Positions 37,621-47,418 are shown, counted from the stretch's first letter. The stretch is DNA of 64,000 nt from Ruegeria atlantica (GCF_013032455.1 NZ_WQCF01000001.1:620001-684000); one strand, 5' to 3'. A program made the numbers and translations. The notes: generated from the letters alone by a model not told the origin.

Positions 37621-38550
37621 TCAACCAAATTTTGCCGCTTGGCTGCGCTGCAAGTCGGCTAATTCGACCGCCTTGTCTATCAAAAACAGCGCTTCCATTT
37701 TGGTGGTGGCTTCCAGAGCAACTTCTTCTCCAACATGGAAAATCAATGTGCTACCCAACAAAACGCCGTCCGTAATTTCCGGCCCCTGCGTCAGTAACCG
37801 CTCTGCACTGACCCCATCTTCGTTGTCGAAGACGAACAGGAACACGCCATTCCCCCAATACGTCGCGACCTTGCGCCCTTGCTTAGTGGCACGGAGGAGC
37901 GCAGCACCTGCTGACGCCATGGATTCCCGAAACTCACTGGTCGAACTGGATTTGTAGATCTGCTCTACGTCGATCACTTTGACCGCCAATATTTTTGCCG
38001 CTGCTGCGTGCATAGTTGAAAGCTGAATGACGTAATTCTCAAATTCAGCCAAGCCAATGCATCCAGGCAAGTCACCGAAATATTGAGGTTCGGTTAGGCG
38101 AACATCCGGATACACTTCCGACTCGGGCCAATCATCCTCATCCGCCTCAAGCACCTCGATTGCAGCTCTTCGTTCTGCTGCCATCCGGTACGCATCTGAA
38201 AGCCTTTGCTTTAAATCGGAGAATTCGAACGGCTTTGTAACATAATCCGTGGCACCGGCTTCGAAAGCCTCGTCAATATACTGTTTCTGCACCATGGCAG
38301 TTACCATGATAATAGGCGTGTACATATATCCAGGAATCTTACGGGCTTCCTCGCAAAGAGTTATCCCGTTCATATTCGGCATCTGCACATCCAACAGCAG
38401 ACAGTCGAAAACCTCCGAAGGGTTTGACAGGATTTCAAGTGCGTCACTTCCACTACGGGCGGTGACAACATCTTTGTACCCAAATGCAGCAAGAACGCTA
38501 TTCAGCAGTTCCAGGATGCTGGGATCGTCGTCTACGGCAAGAATACGCAT
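37621..38550 (-). CDS. Response regulator with degenerate GGDEF-like output domain (RR1)
   Basis: 309 aa. Receiver domain intact: DDD acidic pocket, phosphoacceptor D54 (CLLLDVQMPN), T84, and K106 in DYVTKPFEF. The C-terminal 170 residues show the order of elements of a GGDEF domain, but the active-site hairpin reads YWGNGVFLFVFD where GG(D/E)EF would be, so cyclase activity is unlikely. Paralogue of the gene at 40256; the two flank the acyl-HSL synthase. Output is presumably protein-protein or c-di-GMP-independent. Confidence 0.85.
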   Translation of the reverse strand: MRILAVDDDPSILELLNSVLAAFGYKDVVTARSGSDALEILSNPSEVFDCLLLDVQMPNMNGITLCEEARKIPGYMYTPIIMVTAMVQKQYIDEAFEAGATDYVTKPFEFSDLKQRLSDAYRMAAERRAAIEVLEADEDDWPESEVYPDVRLTEPQYFGDLPGCIGLAEFENYVIQLSTMHAAAAKILAVKVIDVEQIYKSSSTSEFRESMASAGAALLRATKQGRKVATYWGNGVFLFVFDNEDGVSAERLLTQGPEITDGVLLGSTLIFHVGEEVALEATTKMEALFLIDKAVELADLQRSQAAKFG

Positions 38551-39100
38551 AACTATTCACCAACCTTTTTATACCGAACCAATCGCTGGGCATTGCAGAC
38601 CATAGGCAACGACTGGCTGGTACATAAAACTCTCAGGACTGCACCATGATGCCGGAGAAACGCGGCAAAAGCTTGACCCAAGATGGGCCTCGTTATGTCT
38701 GCGCATCATTATTTATTTGCGCAGCACAGCCTCAGCAACTGCACTCCCAACTCTAGTGGTTACTCAATCATGAGATGCAAAATCGCTTCGCTAGATGCTG
38801 CACCGAGTTGCACAGTTGATTGCAAGCTCTCGACGGCAAGATCGCTTTCAGGTCCTTAAGCAGGCTCGACATTGAAACTGAACCTTAACAGCATCTTGGC
38901 GGAAATCAGTAGAGTGAAAGCCCAGTATTGATGAAATCAGGGGCACAACAAGATTAAGGGCGAGTTTCCTTGTTGCAGTCAATTGATCCGAGGGATGTGA
39001 ATTAGACACACTCGCCCGATAATTCCATTTTGCACTTCATTAGGTTGTAGACTTCCGGTACTGAATCTTGTCATAAGTGTGCCGAAATTATGGGCAGAAT
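38551..39100. other. Divergent intergenic region RR1 / acyl-HSL synthase
   Basis: 550 bp carrying two outward promoters. It contains a 26-bp inverted repeat, CTGCGCA-N12-TGCGCAG, at 38699-38724. No lux-box of the classic 20-bp form was found by eye. Confidence 0.45.
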
Positions 39101-39841
39101 ATGGACCGACCACTCAGGTATGAGCAGGCATACCCAGCGCCGGATATTTTTCCGGACCTGAGTCCTGCCAACGATACACAGGCCGCGCCAAATACTTCGG
39201 CGCAACGCAAACTTTTTGCGATCAAGCGCGGTTTGCCAACGCCAAGAGGCGAACTTGGTGGCGTTCGTGCAACCACAATGAGTTTTCGCAACATCCACGA
39301 GCACGGTACGTTGCTTGCAAAGTACCTGGAAACGCGCAAATCCATCTTTATTGACAGGCTCAAATGGCAAGTCGGTGAAACTGATGGCATGGAGTTCGAC
39401 CAATACGATACTCCGGCGTGTCAATGGGTTGTTCTTCATGAATTCGGTGAAGTGCTCGGCGGGGTTCGCCTCCTCCCCAGTACGGCGCAATGTGGTATTT
39501 ACAGTTACATGTTGCGGGATGCGCAAAAAGGTATCCTGACCGGATTGCCAACTGATATTCTGTTTTTCGAAGCGCCGGTAAAACCGACCGTATGGGAAGC
39601 GACCCGTTTTTTTGTGACCGAAGGTGTCTCATCGTCACGCAGGCTCTTGGTTCAACAGGAACTGTTTCACCAAATGACCATTGCAGCAAAAAATGGTGGG
39701 GCGTCCACCATACTGGGAATTGTCCCCGCTGTCTGGGCACGGTGGTCGAGACGGCTCGGTGTTTATGCCACACCGGTCGGAGCCAAATTTTCTATAGATG
39801 GTACCGCAAGTCAGTCAGTCCTGTTCAACATTGACAGGTAA
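39101..39841 (+). CDS. LuxI-family acyl-homoserine-lactone synthase with N-terminal extension
   Basis: 246 aa from the ATG at 39101 (GTG at 39077 possible). All invariant LuxI residues are present with LuxI spacing: R79, F83, W89, D100, D103, R123, E166, R169 (in ETRKSIFIDRLKW, MEFDQYD, GGVRLLP, VWEATRFFV), equal to R24, F28, W34, D45, D48, R69 and the late E/R pair. The protein therefore should make an N-acyl-homoserine lactone from SAM and an acyl carrier. The 55 residues before the core exceed the usual family length; codon use there still looks coding. No adjacent LuxR with an autoinducer domain; instead it is flanked by two paralogous response regulators. Ends in its own terminator. Confidence 0.85.
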   Translation: MDRPLRYEQAYPAPDIFPDLSPANDTQAAPNTSAQRKLFAIKRGLPTPRGELGGVRATTMSFRNIHEHGTLLAKYLETRKSIFIDRLKWQVGETDGMEFDQYDTPACQWVVLHEFGEVLGGVRLLPSTAQCGIYSYMLRDAQKGILTGLPTDILFFEAPVKPTVWEATRFFVTEGVSSSRRLLVQQELFHQMTIAAKNGGASTILGIVPAVWARWSRRLGVYATPVGAKFSIDGTASQSVLFNIDR

Positions 39842-39855
39842 CACTGGTAAAATAC

Positions 39856-39891
39856 GCGCCGCTTGATTGCTCGAAAGCAACGGGCGCTTTT
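39856..39891 (+). terminator. Intrinsic terminator of the acyl-HSL synthase gene
   Basis: GCGCC/GGCGC outer stem enclosing TTGCT-CGAA-AGCAA, followed by TTTT, 15 bp after the stop. The rest of the gap to 40255 is AT-rich with no gene seen. Confidence 0.75.
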
Positions 39892-40255
39892 GAGGTTACC
39901 AAAACGGTTTTATCCAAGATACCTGGTCTCCAAAAGTTTTCGGGTAAGTTCAGCCCCCCCCTAGAACGCTCAGGCCATAAACCTCCCGCTCCGTACTACA
40001 GAGGCCATTTTTAAAGCCTCTATTTATAGATCAATAAATCTACTGAAGCCTATCTACGGCCTTATCCAATCGCTGTTATCTGGCCCGAAGGGAACGGCAT
40101 TTGAAACCGAGAAGTTGGCGCAAAAACGACAAATGCCAAAATAAGGTCAAGAAAATACCGCGTTTCACGTAGATTTTCTGCTGTTTTGCCGCTGTTTCGT
40201 CCCACTCGCTTACTAATCTGGGCACGTTAAGCAGAGTAACAGCGGTTCACAAGTT

Positions 40256-41389
40256 ATGAAACATTCCACTCTCGGCAATGATCGGTTCCAAAAAAAGCTT
40301 GAGATCCAGGCACTAAGGCAAGTGACGCTTAACGTGTTGGTCGTCGATGACGAACCAAGCATACTTGTGCTGCTCCAATCAGCACTTCCCGAGCTTGAAA
40401 ACTGCAAAGTTTCTACCGCCGCCTCAGCTGAAGCAGCACTTAAAATAGTAGAAACGGCGGAAACTCCGTTTGATTGTCTGCTTGTGGACATTCAGATGCC
40501 CGGAACCAGCGGCATTGAATTACTTAGACAACTTCGCAGAACACCGGAATATCTGGAAACGCCGGTAATCATGTTAACTGCGATGACGGATCAAAAGTAC
40601 ATCGAAGAGGCATTCTTGGAAGGTGCCTTTGACTACATCACCAAGCCCTTTGACTTTTTCGAGCTACGCAGCCGCATGAACGCGGCCCACCTATTGATGA
40701 TGGAGCGGATTAAAGCGCAAACGTCATCGGCATCGCTAAAAAACCTCCGCGAAGAACTGGATTTCAATAAGCAGTTCAGTTTTGACGACCCATTGTCGAT
40801 CGAAGGGCTGGAAAGATGCCTGCGCTATGTCGAGTTCGATAACTACGTCGATCAGTTGTCGAGAGGGCGCCGCTTTGATTCCTGGGTGACGGCAGTCAAA
40901 CTCCAGAATGCCGAATATCACTTTGACATAAGTGACTTTGGCACATTTCGGCATGTGATTTCTGGCATTGGAAAATGCATAGAAAAGACTTCGATGCGCG
41001 CAGAAGGAATTTTTTCTTACCGTGGAAGCGGTATGTTCCTCATTATCACGCATGGATACGGTCGCACGAACCGCCTTCCAACCGAAGAAGTGCTCAACCG
41101 AAAACTGAGGATGGTTTTAAGCAGCCGTTCTTCATCGGCGCATCTTAAGACAGTGATGAGTTCGCCGGTATCAATGCGTTCATTCTCGAAATCGGGTGCG
41201 CTTACTGCCTTGAACCAGGCATGTGAAAAAGCAAACAGCCGAGAGAACGCGCTTGGAAAAGGTTCAATGATAGGATCACATATGCAGCCACGAACAACCC
41301 CAGCGCCCGAAAAGAAAGCAACGGGTAGATTGTTCGAGACTGTTCTGCGGGAACTCTATGGCGAGAACACTTACCTAGACAGGAGCTAG
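40256..41389 (+). CDS. Response regulator with degenerate GGDEF-like output domain (RR2)
   Basis: 377 aa. About 24 residues precede a receiver with phosphoacceptor D78 (CLLVDIQMPG) and K in DYITKPFDF. The C-terminal part aligns in layout with RR1 and has YRGSGMFLIITHG at the position of the GGDEF hairpin, so it too lacks cyclase residues. A further 90-residue tail, Ser/Lys-rich, is absent from RR1. Same direction as the acyl-HSL synthase, separated by that gene's terminator. Confidence 0.85.
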   Translation: MKHSTLGNDRFQKKLEIQALRQVTLNVLVVDDEPSILVLLQSALPELENCKVSTAASAEAALKIVETAETPFDCLLVDIQMPGTSGIELLRQLRRTPEYLETPVIMLTAMTDQKYIEEAFLEGAFDYITKPFDFFELRSRMNAAHLLMMERIKAQTSSASLKNLREELDFNKQFSFDDPLSIEGLERCLRYVEFDNYVDQLSRGRRFDSWVTAVKLQNAEYHFDISDFGTFRHVISGIGKCIEKTSMRAEGIFSYRGSGMFLIITHGYGRTNRLPTEEVLNRKLRMVLSSRSSSAHLKTVMSSPVSMRSFSKSGALTALNQACEKANSRENALGKGSMIGSHMQPRTTPAPEKKATGRLFETVLRELYGENTYLDRS

Positions 41390-41438
41390 ACCTGTCAAAT
41401 GTGGCCAGGGACGCGCGGCAGTTCTCCGTCCTAAAGAT

Positions 41439-42800
41439 TTAGGAAACTCGCTCGGCTTCAAGAATGAGAGGGCCACTGGTGCGCATGGTAAATGTCAAAA
41501 CCGGCTCCGGTATCTGCGCCTTGCCCAAGGTAAAATTCACGCGACGTAGTACAGAGGCCATCAAAACCATGATTTCCGTTTCTGCGTATTGCGCGCCAAT
41601 GCAAATTCTAGGCCCATCACCGAACGGAATATACTGACCACGCGGAAGGCTGGCACCCAGGAACCGTTCAGGTCGATATTCGTTAGGTTCTTCCCATAAT
41701 CTTTCGTTTCTATGCAACGAGTAGACCGGGAAAAACAGGGCATCTCCCTTTTCAATCGAGACATCTTTGATTTTGACGCTTTCGGATGCATCCCTGGCAA
41801 AAAAGGCAGCTGAGGGGTAAAGGCGCAATGTTTCCTTAACGTGAGCTCGAAGCAAAGGCATAGCCTCAAGATCAGAATACTCCACCAGCCCTTCTGAGCG
41901 TGCCGCCAGTATTTCCTCGCGAATTTTGTGCTGCATTTCAGGATTCAATGCGAGCAAGTAGTAGCCCCAGGCCAGAGCATTGGCCGAGGTTTCGTGACCC
42001 GCGACGACAAAGGTCAAAAGATTGTCGACGGTCGTTTCCTCGTCTTCGAAATCCGTCTTCAACGCCTCGATCATAAAATCAAGAAAATCGCGGGGTTCGC
42101 TCCGATTTTCGGACCGACGTTGTTCGATAACTTGTCGCGCAAGTTCACGCATCGTAGTGACCGGAGCCCGACTGCTTAGCCACTTCTTGCGTGGCAACCA
42201 CTTTGGCAAACCCATCAAGTCGAACAGCGAAATATCTGAAATGTATTTAAAATATGCGATCAGCCCGACGCGAATTTGTTCTGCGCTGACCTCTTCATTA
42301 CCGGAAAAGATTACACGGGAAATATTCGCCAACGTTGATGCAGGCGCAATTTGAGCAACATCGACAGGGCCTTCGTTTTCCGCCAGAGAGTCTGCAACCT
42401 CGTTCCCCGTCTCTGCAAAGTATCGGGCAAGGGTCGGCAGGTTCCTGGCTGCAAACAACGGTGAATACCGCCGTCTTTGCTGACGCCACTTTTCGCCTTC
42501 GGAAAGTATCAGACCATTACCCACCGCTGATCCGATAATATCTTTTGTAAACTTAGCCTTGGGGAAGGCACGGCCCTGCCCGACCAACAATTCGGTGATT
42601 ATCTCTGGATCGCAGAAATAGTGTATGTTCAATGGGCCGCGAACATAGGTCTCACGCAGGGTCTCGGCCGGTATGACTTCAAGCATATTCCGGCCAGCCG
42701 ACCTTGCAAACTGAAGCAGTGTCACTGGTTTCTCTGCAAGCCTCGCCGCAACCGGAGTGACGTCGAACTGCTTCATTTTCGTCATTCCAAACGCAGTCAA
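41439..42800 (-). CDS. Cytochrome P450
   Basis: 453 aa, TTG start with GAAGGA 9 nt upstream (an ATG at 42785 is possible). Heme-binding FGDGPRICIG with C400, I-helix VVAGHETSANALAW with the acid-Thr-like pair, and K-helix KETLRLYP (ExxR). Resembles bacterial P450s acting on fatty acids or other lipophilic substrates. No ferredoxin or reductase gene is next to it; it is convergent with RR2 and divergent from the histidine kinase. Confidence 0.93.
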   Translation of the reverse strand: MTAFGMTKMKQFDVTPVAARLAEKPVTLLQFARSAGRNMLEVIPAETLRETYVRGPLNIHYFCDPEIITELLVGQGRAFPKAKFTKDIIGSAVGNGLILSEGEKWRQQRRRYSPLFAARNLPTLARYFAETGNEVADSLAENEGPVDVAQIAPASTLANISRVIFSGNEEVSAEQIRVGLIAYFKYISDISLFDLMGLPKWLPRKKWLSSRAPVTTMRELARQVIEQRRSENRSEPRDFLDFMIEALKTDFEDEETTVDNLLTFVVAGHETSANALAWGYYLLALNPEMQHKIREEILAARSEGLVEYSDLEAMPLLRAHVKETLRLYPSAAFFARDASESVKIKDVSIEKGDALFFPVYSLHRNERLWEEPNEYRPERFLGASLPRGQYIPFGDGPRICIGAQYAETEIMVLMASVLRRVNFTLGKAQIPEPVLTFTMRTSGPLILEAERVS

Positions 42801-43072
42801 ATCGCGGTTCCTTCAAGTGCCTCATCCTGCCTTGACACCAATCTAGGTGGGAAAGCACCATATTTGCAATGAAATCATAGGCTTTTGACCTCAATGTAGG
42901 CACATACGCAACAATCACGTCACCTGTGCCCAAGCTAGAAACCTATCCAAAACTCAACAATTTGGAGATGAGCCTGACAATTATCGCCAAACTGTGAACC
43001 CAATTCCGACCAACTACGTCCTCATTGTTTCGTTATGACAGTTCCAAGGGTGCGAAATATGAAGACTTTAGG

Positions 43073-44551
43073 ATGACGGCCATCGATCCAGTGCAATTGG
43101 ACCAGTCTACCGGGGAACCGGAAAACCGGCTTCTGCAGAATATCAAGGATTACACTGCCATGAGCTTCGCGCTCTTGTGGCAGCGACAAGCTATTTTTCT
43201 GGCGACGACCATTCTGACCGGGTTCTTTTTCAACCCCATCAACGCTTTATTGTTCTACGGAACGATACTTATTTGCGAAGCGCAGGACTTGATGCTCGCA
43301 AAACGCGTGCCGCGCCTCAGGCCAGACCAACACAAAGCAATTGCAATGATGGTCACCTGGATATTGCTGAATACGATCCTCAGCTCGATTGCGATCTGCT
43401 TATATACTGTTTCGGTCGCCTTCTCGCAGCCGACCGGGGGCCATTTTACCCCCCTGTTCTTCTTGTTCGCAGCCGCCTTGTTCGCTGCCATGAACAACCA
43501 TCAGTTCGTCTGGGCGATGATTGTCCGCCTGTCGCTGTATGGTGTTTCGTTCATGGTGATTGTCGTGAAGGACATTTGGGTCGAACGTCCTGGCCTTTCA
43601 TCTGACCTTTGGTTGCAATTTTTCACAGTCGTTTTTGTGATGTACTTCTTAATCGACTGTTCTTTGGTCTTTTTAAAACTCTACCGAAGAAACTTGGAGC
43701 AACTTGAAAAGCTGAAAGAAGAGCATGAGAGAACAAAGGCTGCGTACATCGCCAAGTCCCAGTTCATTTCGACCGTTAGCCATGAGTTACGCACACCCTT
43801 AACGTCGATCAAGGGATCGCTTGATCTGATAAATACCGGCGCCTTAGGCGAAATTCCTGAGCCGATGCAAAACATCATTCATTTGGCGACCAAGAACAGC
43901 GAACGCCTCGCCTCATTAATTAACGACGTGCTCGATATTCAAAAAATGGAAGCCGGCGAAATGAGGTACCAAGAGGGCAAGATTGATGTTCACGACCTGG
44001 TTCGAGAAGCGATTTCACACAATCTGGGATATGTATGCGCGCACAATGTGGAAATTGTCGAGGACATACGTGGCAATGACAAAGTGTATATCAGGGGCGA
44101 CGCATCGCGGCTGCTGCAAGTACTGGCGAACATGATTTCCAACGCAGCGAAATTTTCTTTTGACGGTGGCAAAGTCACCGTTGGCTGTAGGACACGAGGG
44201 GCAAAGATACGTATCTTTGTAAAAGACCAAGGCATTGGGATTCCTAAAAATTGCCGGGACAAGGTCTTTGACCGCTTCTCCCAAATTGACTCATCTGATG
44301 AACGCCACGCTGGGGGCACCGGGCTTGGGATGCATATTTCCAAGGAAATCATCGAGCACTTTGACGGCAATATCGACTATAAGAGTGTACTGGGCAAAGG
44401 TACTGTATTCTTCATTGATCTACCGATCCTAACTGCCGTCTCGACCGGCAATAAAGGCCGGTCTCGTACGTTGAATTTTGGCGCAACCCAACAAAGCAGC
44501 CCTCCTGCTGCTCAAGCCATCGCCAACAAGACCGGAATTCACCCCGGCTAA
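43073..44551 (+). CDS. Membrane sensor histidine kinase
   Basis: 492 aa if the ATG at 43073 is used; a TTG 16 codons upstream keeps the frame, and the choice is unsure. Six hydrophobic helices in the first 200 residues form an uncharacterised membrane sensor. A coiled coil (LEQLEKLKEEHERTKAAY) leads to the H box FISTVSHELRTPLTSI (H237), then N box ISNAAKFSFDGG, and G boxes VKDQGIGIPKN and GGTGLGMHISKEI. No receiver domain attached, so a partner regulator is needed: RR1 and RR2 are the nearest candidates. Confidence 0.9.
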   Translation: MTAIDPVQLDQSTGEPENRLLQNIKDYTAMSFALLWQRQAIFLATTILTGFFFNPINALLFYGTILICEAQDLMLAKRVPRLRPDQHKAIAMMVTWILLNTILSSIAICLYTVSVAFSQPTGGHFTPLFFLFAAALFAAMNNHQFVWAMIVRLSLYGVSFMVIVVKDIWVERPGLSSDLWLQFFTVVFVMYFLIDCSLVFLKLYRRNLEQLEKLKEEHERTKAAYIAKSQFISTVSHELRTPLTSIKGSLDLINTGALGEIPEPMQNIIHLATKNSERLASLINDVLDIQKMEAGEMRYQEGKIDVHDLVREAISHNLGYVCAHNVEIVEDIRGNDKVYIRGDASRLLQVLANMISNAAKFSFDGGKVTVGCRTRGAKIRIFVKDQGIGIPKNCRDKVFDRFSQIDSSDERHAGGTGLGMHISKEIIEHFDGNIDYKSVLGKGTVFFIDLPILTAVSTGNKGRSRTLNFGATQQSSPPAAQAIANKTGIHPG

Positions 44552-44913
44552 CCTTGCTTGTTGAATTCCAGATAGCTGCCTGCCGGTGCTCTTATTCGTC
44601 TGCGCGATTGTAAAAACATTAAGGTCTTCTTGACCTGTTTTCTGGCGGGAGTTCGCATTACGCACTCAATATCTCACGGCACAAGCTTCTCTTCTCTACA
44701 GCACCGCGCCTGTAAAGATTCTGCAGGTTGAAATCTCGCCAACAAGCACCGCCTGAAAAAGCTGAGGATTCGTGAACAGTGGGGCATGCTTGAGATTACT
44801 GTTCCTCGAAAACCGTCCAAAATATGTAGAATTAGCAGCAGATTCCTGCAATTCACATTCGGTTAATGTGGGGATTAATAAAGTTGTTCTTGTAGTGATG
44901 TAACGAGTTGAAC
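44552..44913. other. Intergenic region after the histidine kinase
   Basis: 362 bp. No gene, clear terminator or repeat was found. Confidence 0.4.
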
Positions 44914-45114
44914 ATGGTTAAACAAAGCAAAAGGGAGCTGTTCCCGCCGTTGAATCGTACCGAGGTCGCAGTTCAAGACCCGAGCGAGAATGGCTCCCTC
45001 AAATTCTCTATCGAGGCTGCTTGGTCCTTGGGCACCTTGGCTTTTTGCTTTCTGTTAATAGCCCTTTGCCTTCTGAAAGCATCTGTTGCCAGCTACGTGT
45101 CAATCCTCATGTAA
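44914..45114 (+). CDS. Possible small membrane protein
   Basis: 66 aa from the ATG at 44914: a polar N-terminal half and one strong hydrophobic helix near the C-terminus (LGTLAFCFLLIALCLLKASV). No family, and the ribosome site is weak. It could be a genuine single-pass protein or a chance frame. Confidence 0.3.
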   Translation: MVKQSKRELFPPLNRTEVAVQDPSENGSLKFSIEAAWSLGTLAFCFLLIALCLLKASVASYVSILM

Positions 45115-45283
45115 ATGCAGGCCAGCGCGTTTCGAAACTGCGCGTTTCTGTCTTCGAGAAAACACAGCGTAGACGGCTTCGCGGAAAATACCGCGTGACG
45201 AGACATCCTCATTCTTCAAAGAACAGCCTTGCAATCTTGCCCCTTGGCATAGTCACCTTAGAGGTGACCGTTGGAGGGAATCG

Positions 45284-46816
45284 ATGAAGCCAAGTGCTTT
45301 CGTTGTTGGTGTTTGTTGCACTCTGCTTCTGGCCGCTTGCGCTCCTAGAACTCGCACGTATGAAAAAACCGTGTCGGTCTCCCTGCCCGCAAATTCACAC
45401 ACGGCTCTTGGACAAGCGGCCAACCGTCTAGGGGACCCCAAGGATGGACGGTCAGGTGTAAGACTGATCAGTGATGGCGAACAAGCTCTCGTCTCAAGAC
45501 TCTTATTGGCCGCTGCTGCCGAGCAAACGATAGACGCGCAATACTATCTTCTGCACAACGACCCCACGGGCCACCTTTTTGCGGCCAGCCTTCTACGGGC
45601 GGCGGATCGTGGTGTACGAGTCCGCCTACTTCTGGATGACATGGACACGTCCAGTTATGACGCAATGACAGCCGCACTGGATTATCATGAAAACATCGAA
45701 ATCAGGCTGTTCAATCCCTTCTGGCGGGATCAAAGCCTCGTCATTGCGGGGCTGACAGATTTCAAACGCATCAACCGCAGAATGCACAACAAATCCATGA
45801 CTGCGGATAACGTGTTTACGATTGTGGGTGGACGGAACATCGGCGCAGAATATTTTCTGGCGCGAAAAGAAATGAACTATGCTGATTTGGATGTTCTGGC
45901 CGCCGGCCCCGTCGTAAATGAGGTATCGCAAAGTTTTGACTCGTATTGGAATAGTGAGTTTGCCGTTCCCGCCCGAGTAGTCGTTGGCGAACCCGAGACG
46001 TTCAGCTTGAGCGACGCGCGCGACAGGCTAAACGACTTGGTGGAAGAAGCGAAAAAAACGCAATACGGCACTGCTTTGAAGAAGACCGCCCAAGAGAACT
46101 TTACTGATGGTGCGCTTTCATTGGATTGGGTGCCAGCAAAACTCTACGCGGATCCACCTTCCAAAGCAGCAGGGCTTGAGAATTCAGGCCCGATACTGGC
46201 ATCGCAACTGCTTCCGTATTTCGAAAATGCCGACAGCGAAGTGAATATCGTTTCGGCGTATTTCGTGCCGCGCAACAAAGGTGTGAAATGGTTGACCGAA
46301 TTGGAAAGTCGCGGCGTCGACGTGAAGGTTGTGACAAACTCACTGGCTTCTAATGACGTTGCCCCGGTCTACGCGCATTACGCCAAGAAACGACGGGCAT
46401 TGCTACGCGGTGGAGTCGAGCTTTACGAGTTGCGGCCGGACGCCTATCAAGTGCAACGTCGCGGTATCAACTGGGCTCAATCCCAGTCCGGCCTGCATTC
46501 GAAAGCGTTTGCTGTGGATGATCGATATCTGTTCGTCGGGTCGTTCAACTGGGATCCACGTTCCGTCAACATCAATACAGAAATGGGCATCCTGATCGAC
46601 TCGCCGGCACTAACTGTTAACACCATGGGCGCCCTGGACGAGGCGCTACCAGCATACACCTATCACGTGACACTTGAGGACGAGGGCCAGCTTAAATGGA
46701 CGACCCTAAGCGAGGATGGCAAAATCCTTGAATATGATGCAGAGCCGACTGGCACGACCTGGGATCACATAGTCGCTGGCTTTCTGAGTATTCTACCAAT
46801 CGGCTCTCAGCTTTAG
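45284..46816 (+). CDS. Phospholipase D family lipoprotein (cardiolipin synthase-like)
   Basis: 510 aa. Lipoprotein signal with lipobox LAAC (C19). Two HKD motifs: H168-x-K170-x4-D175 (MHNKSMTADN) with GGRNIGAEYF, and H405-x-K407-x4-D412 (LHSKAFAVDD) with GSFNWDPRS. Architecture like the ClsC/PLD-like synthases, acting at the periplasmic face on phospholipids. GGAGGG precedes the ATG. Confidence 0.93.
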   Translation: MKPSAFVVGVCCTLLLAACAPRTRTYEKTVSVSLPANSHTALGQAANRLGDPKDGRSGVRLISDGEQALVSRLLLAAAAEQTIDAQYYLLHNDPTGHLFAASLLRAADRGVRVRLLLDDMDTSSYDAMTAALDYHENIEIRLFNPFWRDQSLVIAGLTDFKRINRRMHNKSMTADNVFTIVGGRNIGAEYFLARKEMNYADLDVLAAGPVVNEVSQSFDSYWNSEFAVPARVVVGEPETFSLSDARDRLNDLVEEAKKTQYGTALKKTAQENFTDGALSLDWVPAKLYADPPSKAAGLENSGPILASQLLPYFENADSEVNIVSAYFVPRNKGVKWLTELESRGVDVKVVTNSLASNDVAPVYAHYAKKRRALLRGGVELYELRPDAYQVQRRGINWAQSQSGLHSKAFAVDDRYLFVGSFNWDPRSVNINTEMGILIDSPALTVNTMGALDEALPAYTYHVTLEDEGQLKWTTLSEDGKILEYDAEPTGTTWDHIVAGFLSILPIGSQL

Positions 46817-46893
46817 AGTGCTTTGATAAGCCCGCGCGACTTGCGGAATTGCATCTAAACCTTGGTACGCCAAAGGCGGAAAGGAATTTGATC

Positions 46894-47259
46894 GTGAAGT
46901 ATTACAAACTCTACGTCGACGCCGCTGGTGAAAGTCACTGGGACGATATCGAGGTCAAAGTCGAAGAGCGGAGTTTCGCCCCTCCCGCCCAAGCCATCGA
47001 GATTTCGGAACCGGAAAAAGTCGAACGGGTCATGTTCCTGAGGCTTCGTTCTGGTTGGGACGAACCAATCCACCCAACACCAGTCGCTCAGAGGCTGATT
47101 TGCCTTGCAGGCACGGTGCACGTAACCGCAAGCGATGGAGAATTTCGAACGATCAGCCGGGGCGACGTATGGCATATGGAAGACAAGTTCGGAAAAGGCC
47201 ATCACACAAAGGTCACAAGCGAAGATGATTTTGAGGCCGTCATCATTCAATACGAGTGA
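46894..47259 (+). CDS. Cupin-like small protein
   Basis: 121 aa from the GTG at 46894, which has AAAGGA upstream; a longer TTG frame from 46849 is less likely. The C-terminal half has a cupin-type layout (RLICLAGTVHVTASDGEFRTISRGDVWHMEDKFGKGHHTKV, a beta turn of Gly followed by His residues). No strong metal set can be named. Follows the phospholipase gene by 77 bp. Function unknown. Confidence 0.65.
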   Translation: MKYYKLYVDAAGESHWDDIEVKVEERSFAPPAQAIEISEPEKVERVMFLRLRSGWDEPIHPTPVAQRLICLAGTVHVTASDGEFRTISRGDVWHMEDKFGKGHHTKVTSEDDFEAVIIQYE

Positions 47260-47350
47260 TTTTGGAGTATTCCGCGACTTCATTCGCGCAAAGCGTCACC
47301 CTGAACAACCCTTCTTCTGAAAGCATCGTTACCGCACGACAATTTCGCGC

Positions 47351-47356
47351 TATAAT
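47351..47356 (+). promoter_or_regulatory. TATAAT -10 element before the cyclase gene
   Basis: A perfect TATAAT, 62 bp upstream of the cyclase start, with only a weak -35 (GTTACC, 17-bp spacer). Confidence 0.45.
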
Positions 47357-47418
47357 AGCTACGTCACGTTGGCGCCGGTAAGGCTTCTTTTTTGTCAACT
47401 GGCATAGGGGGGATTGCT

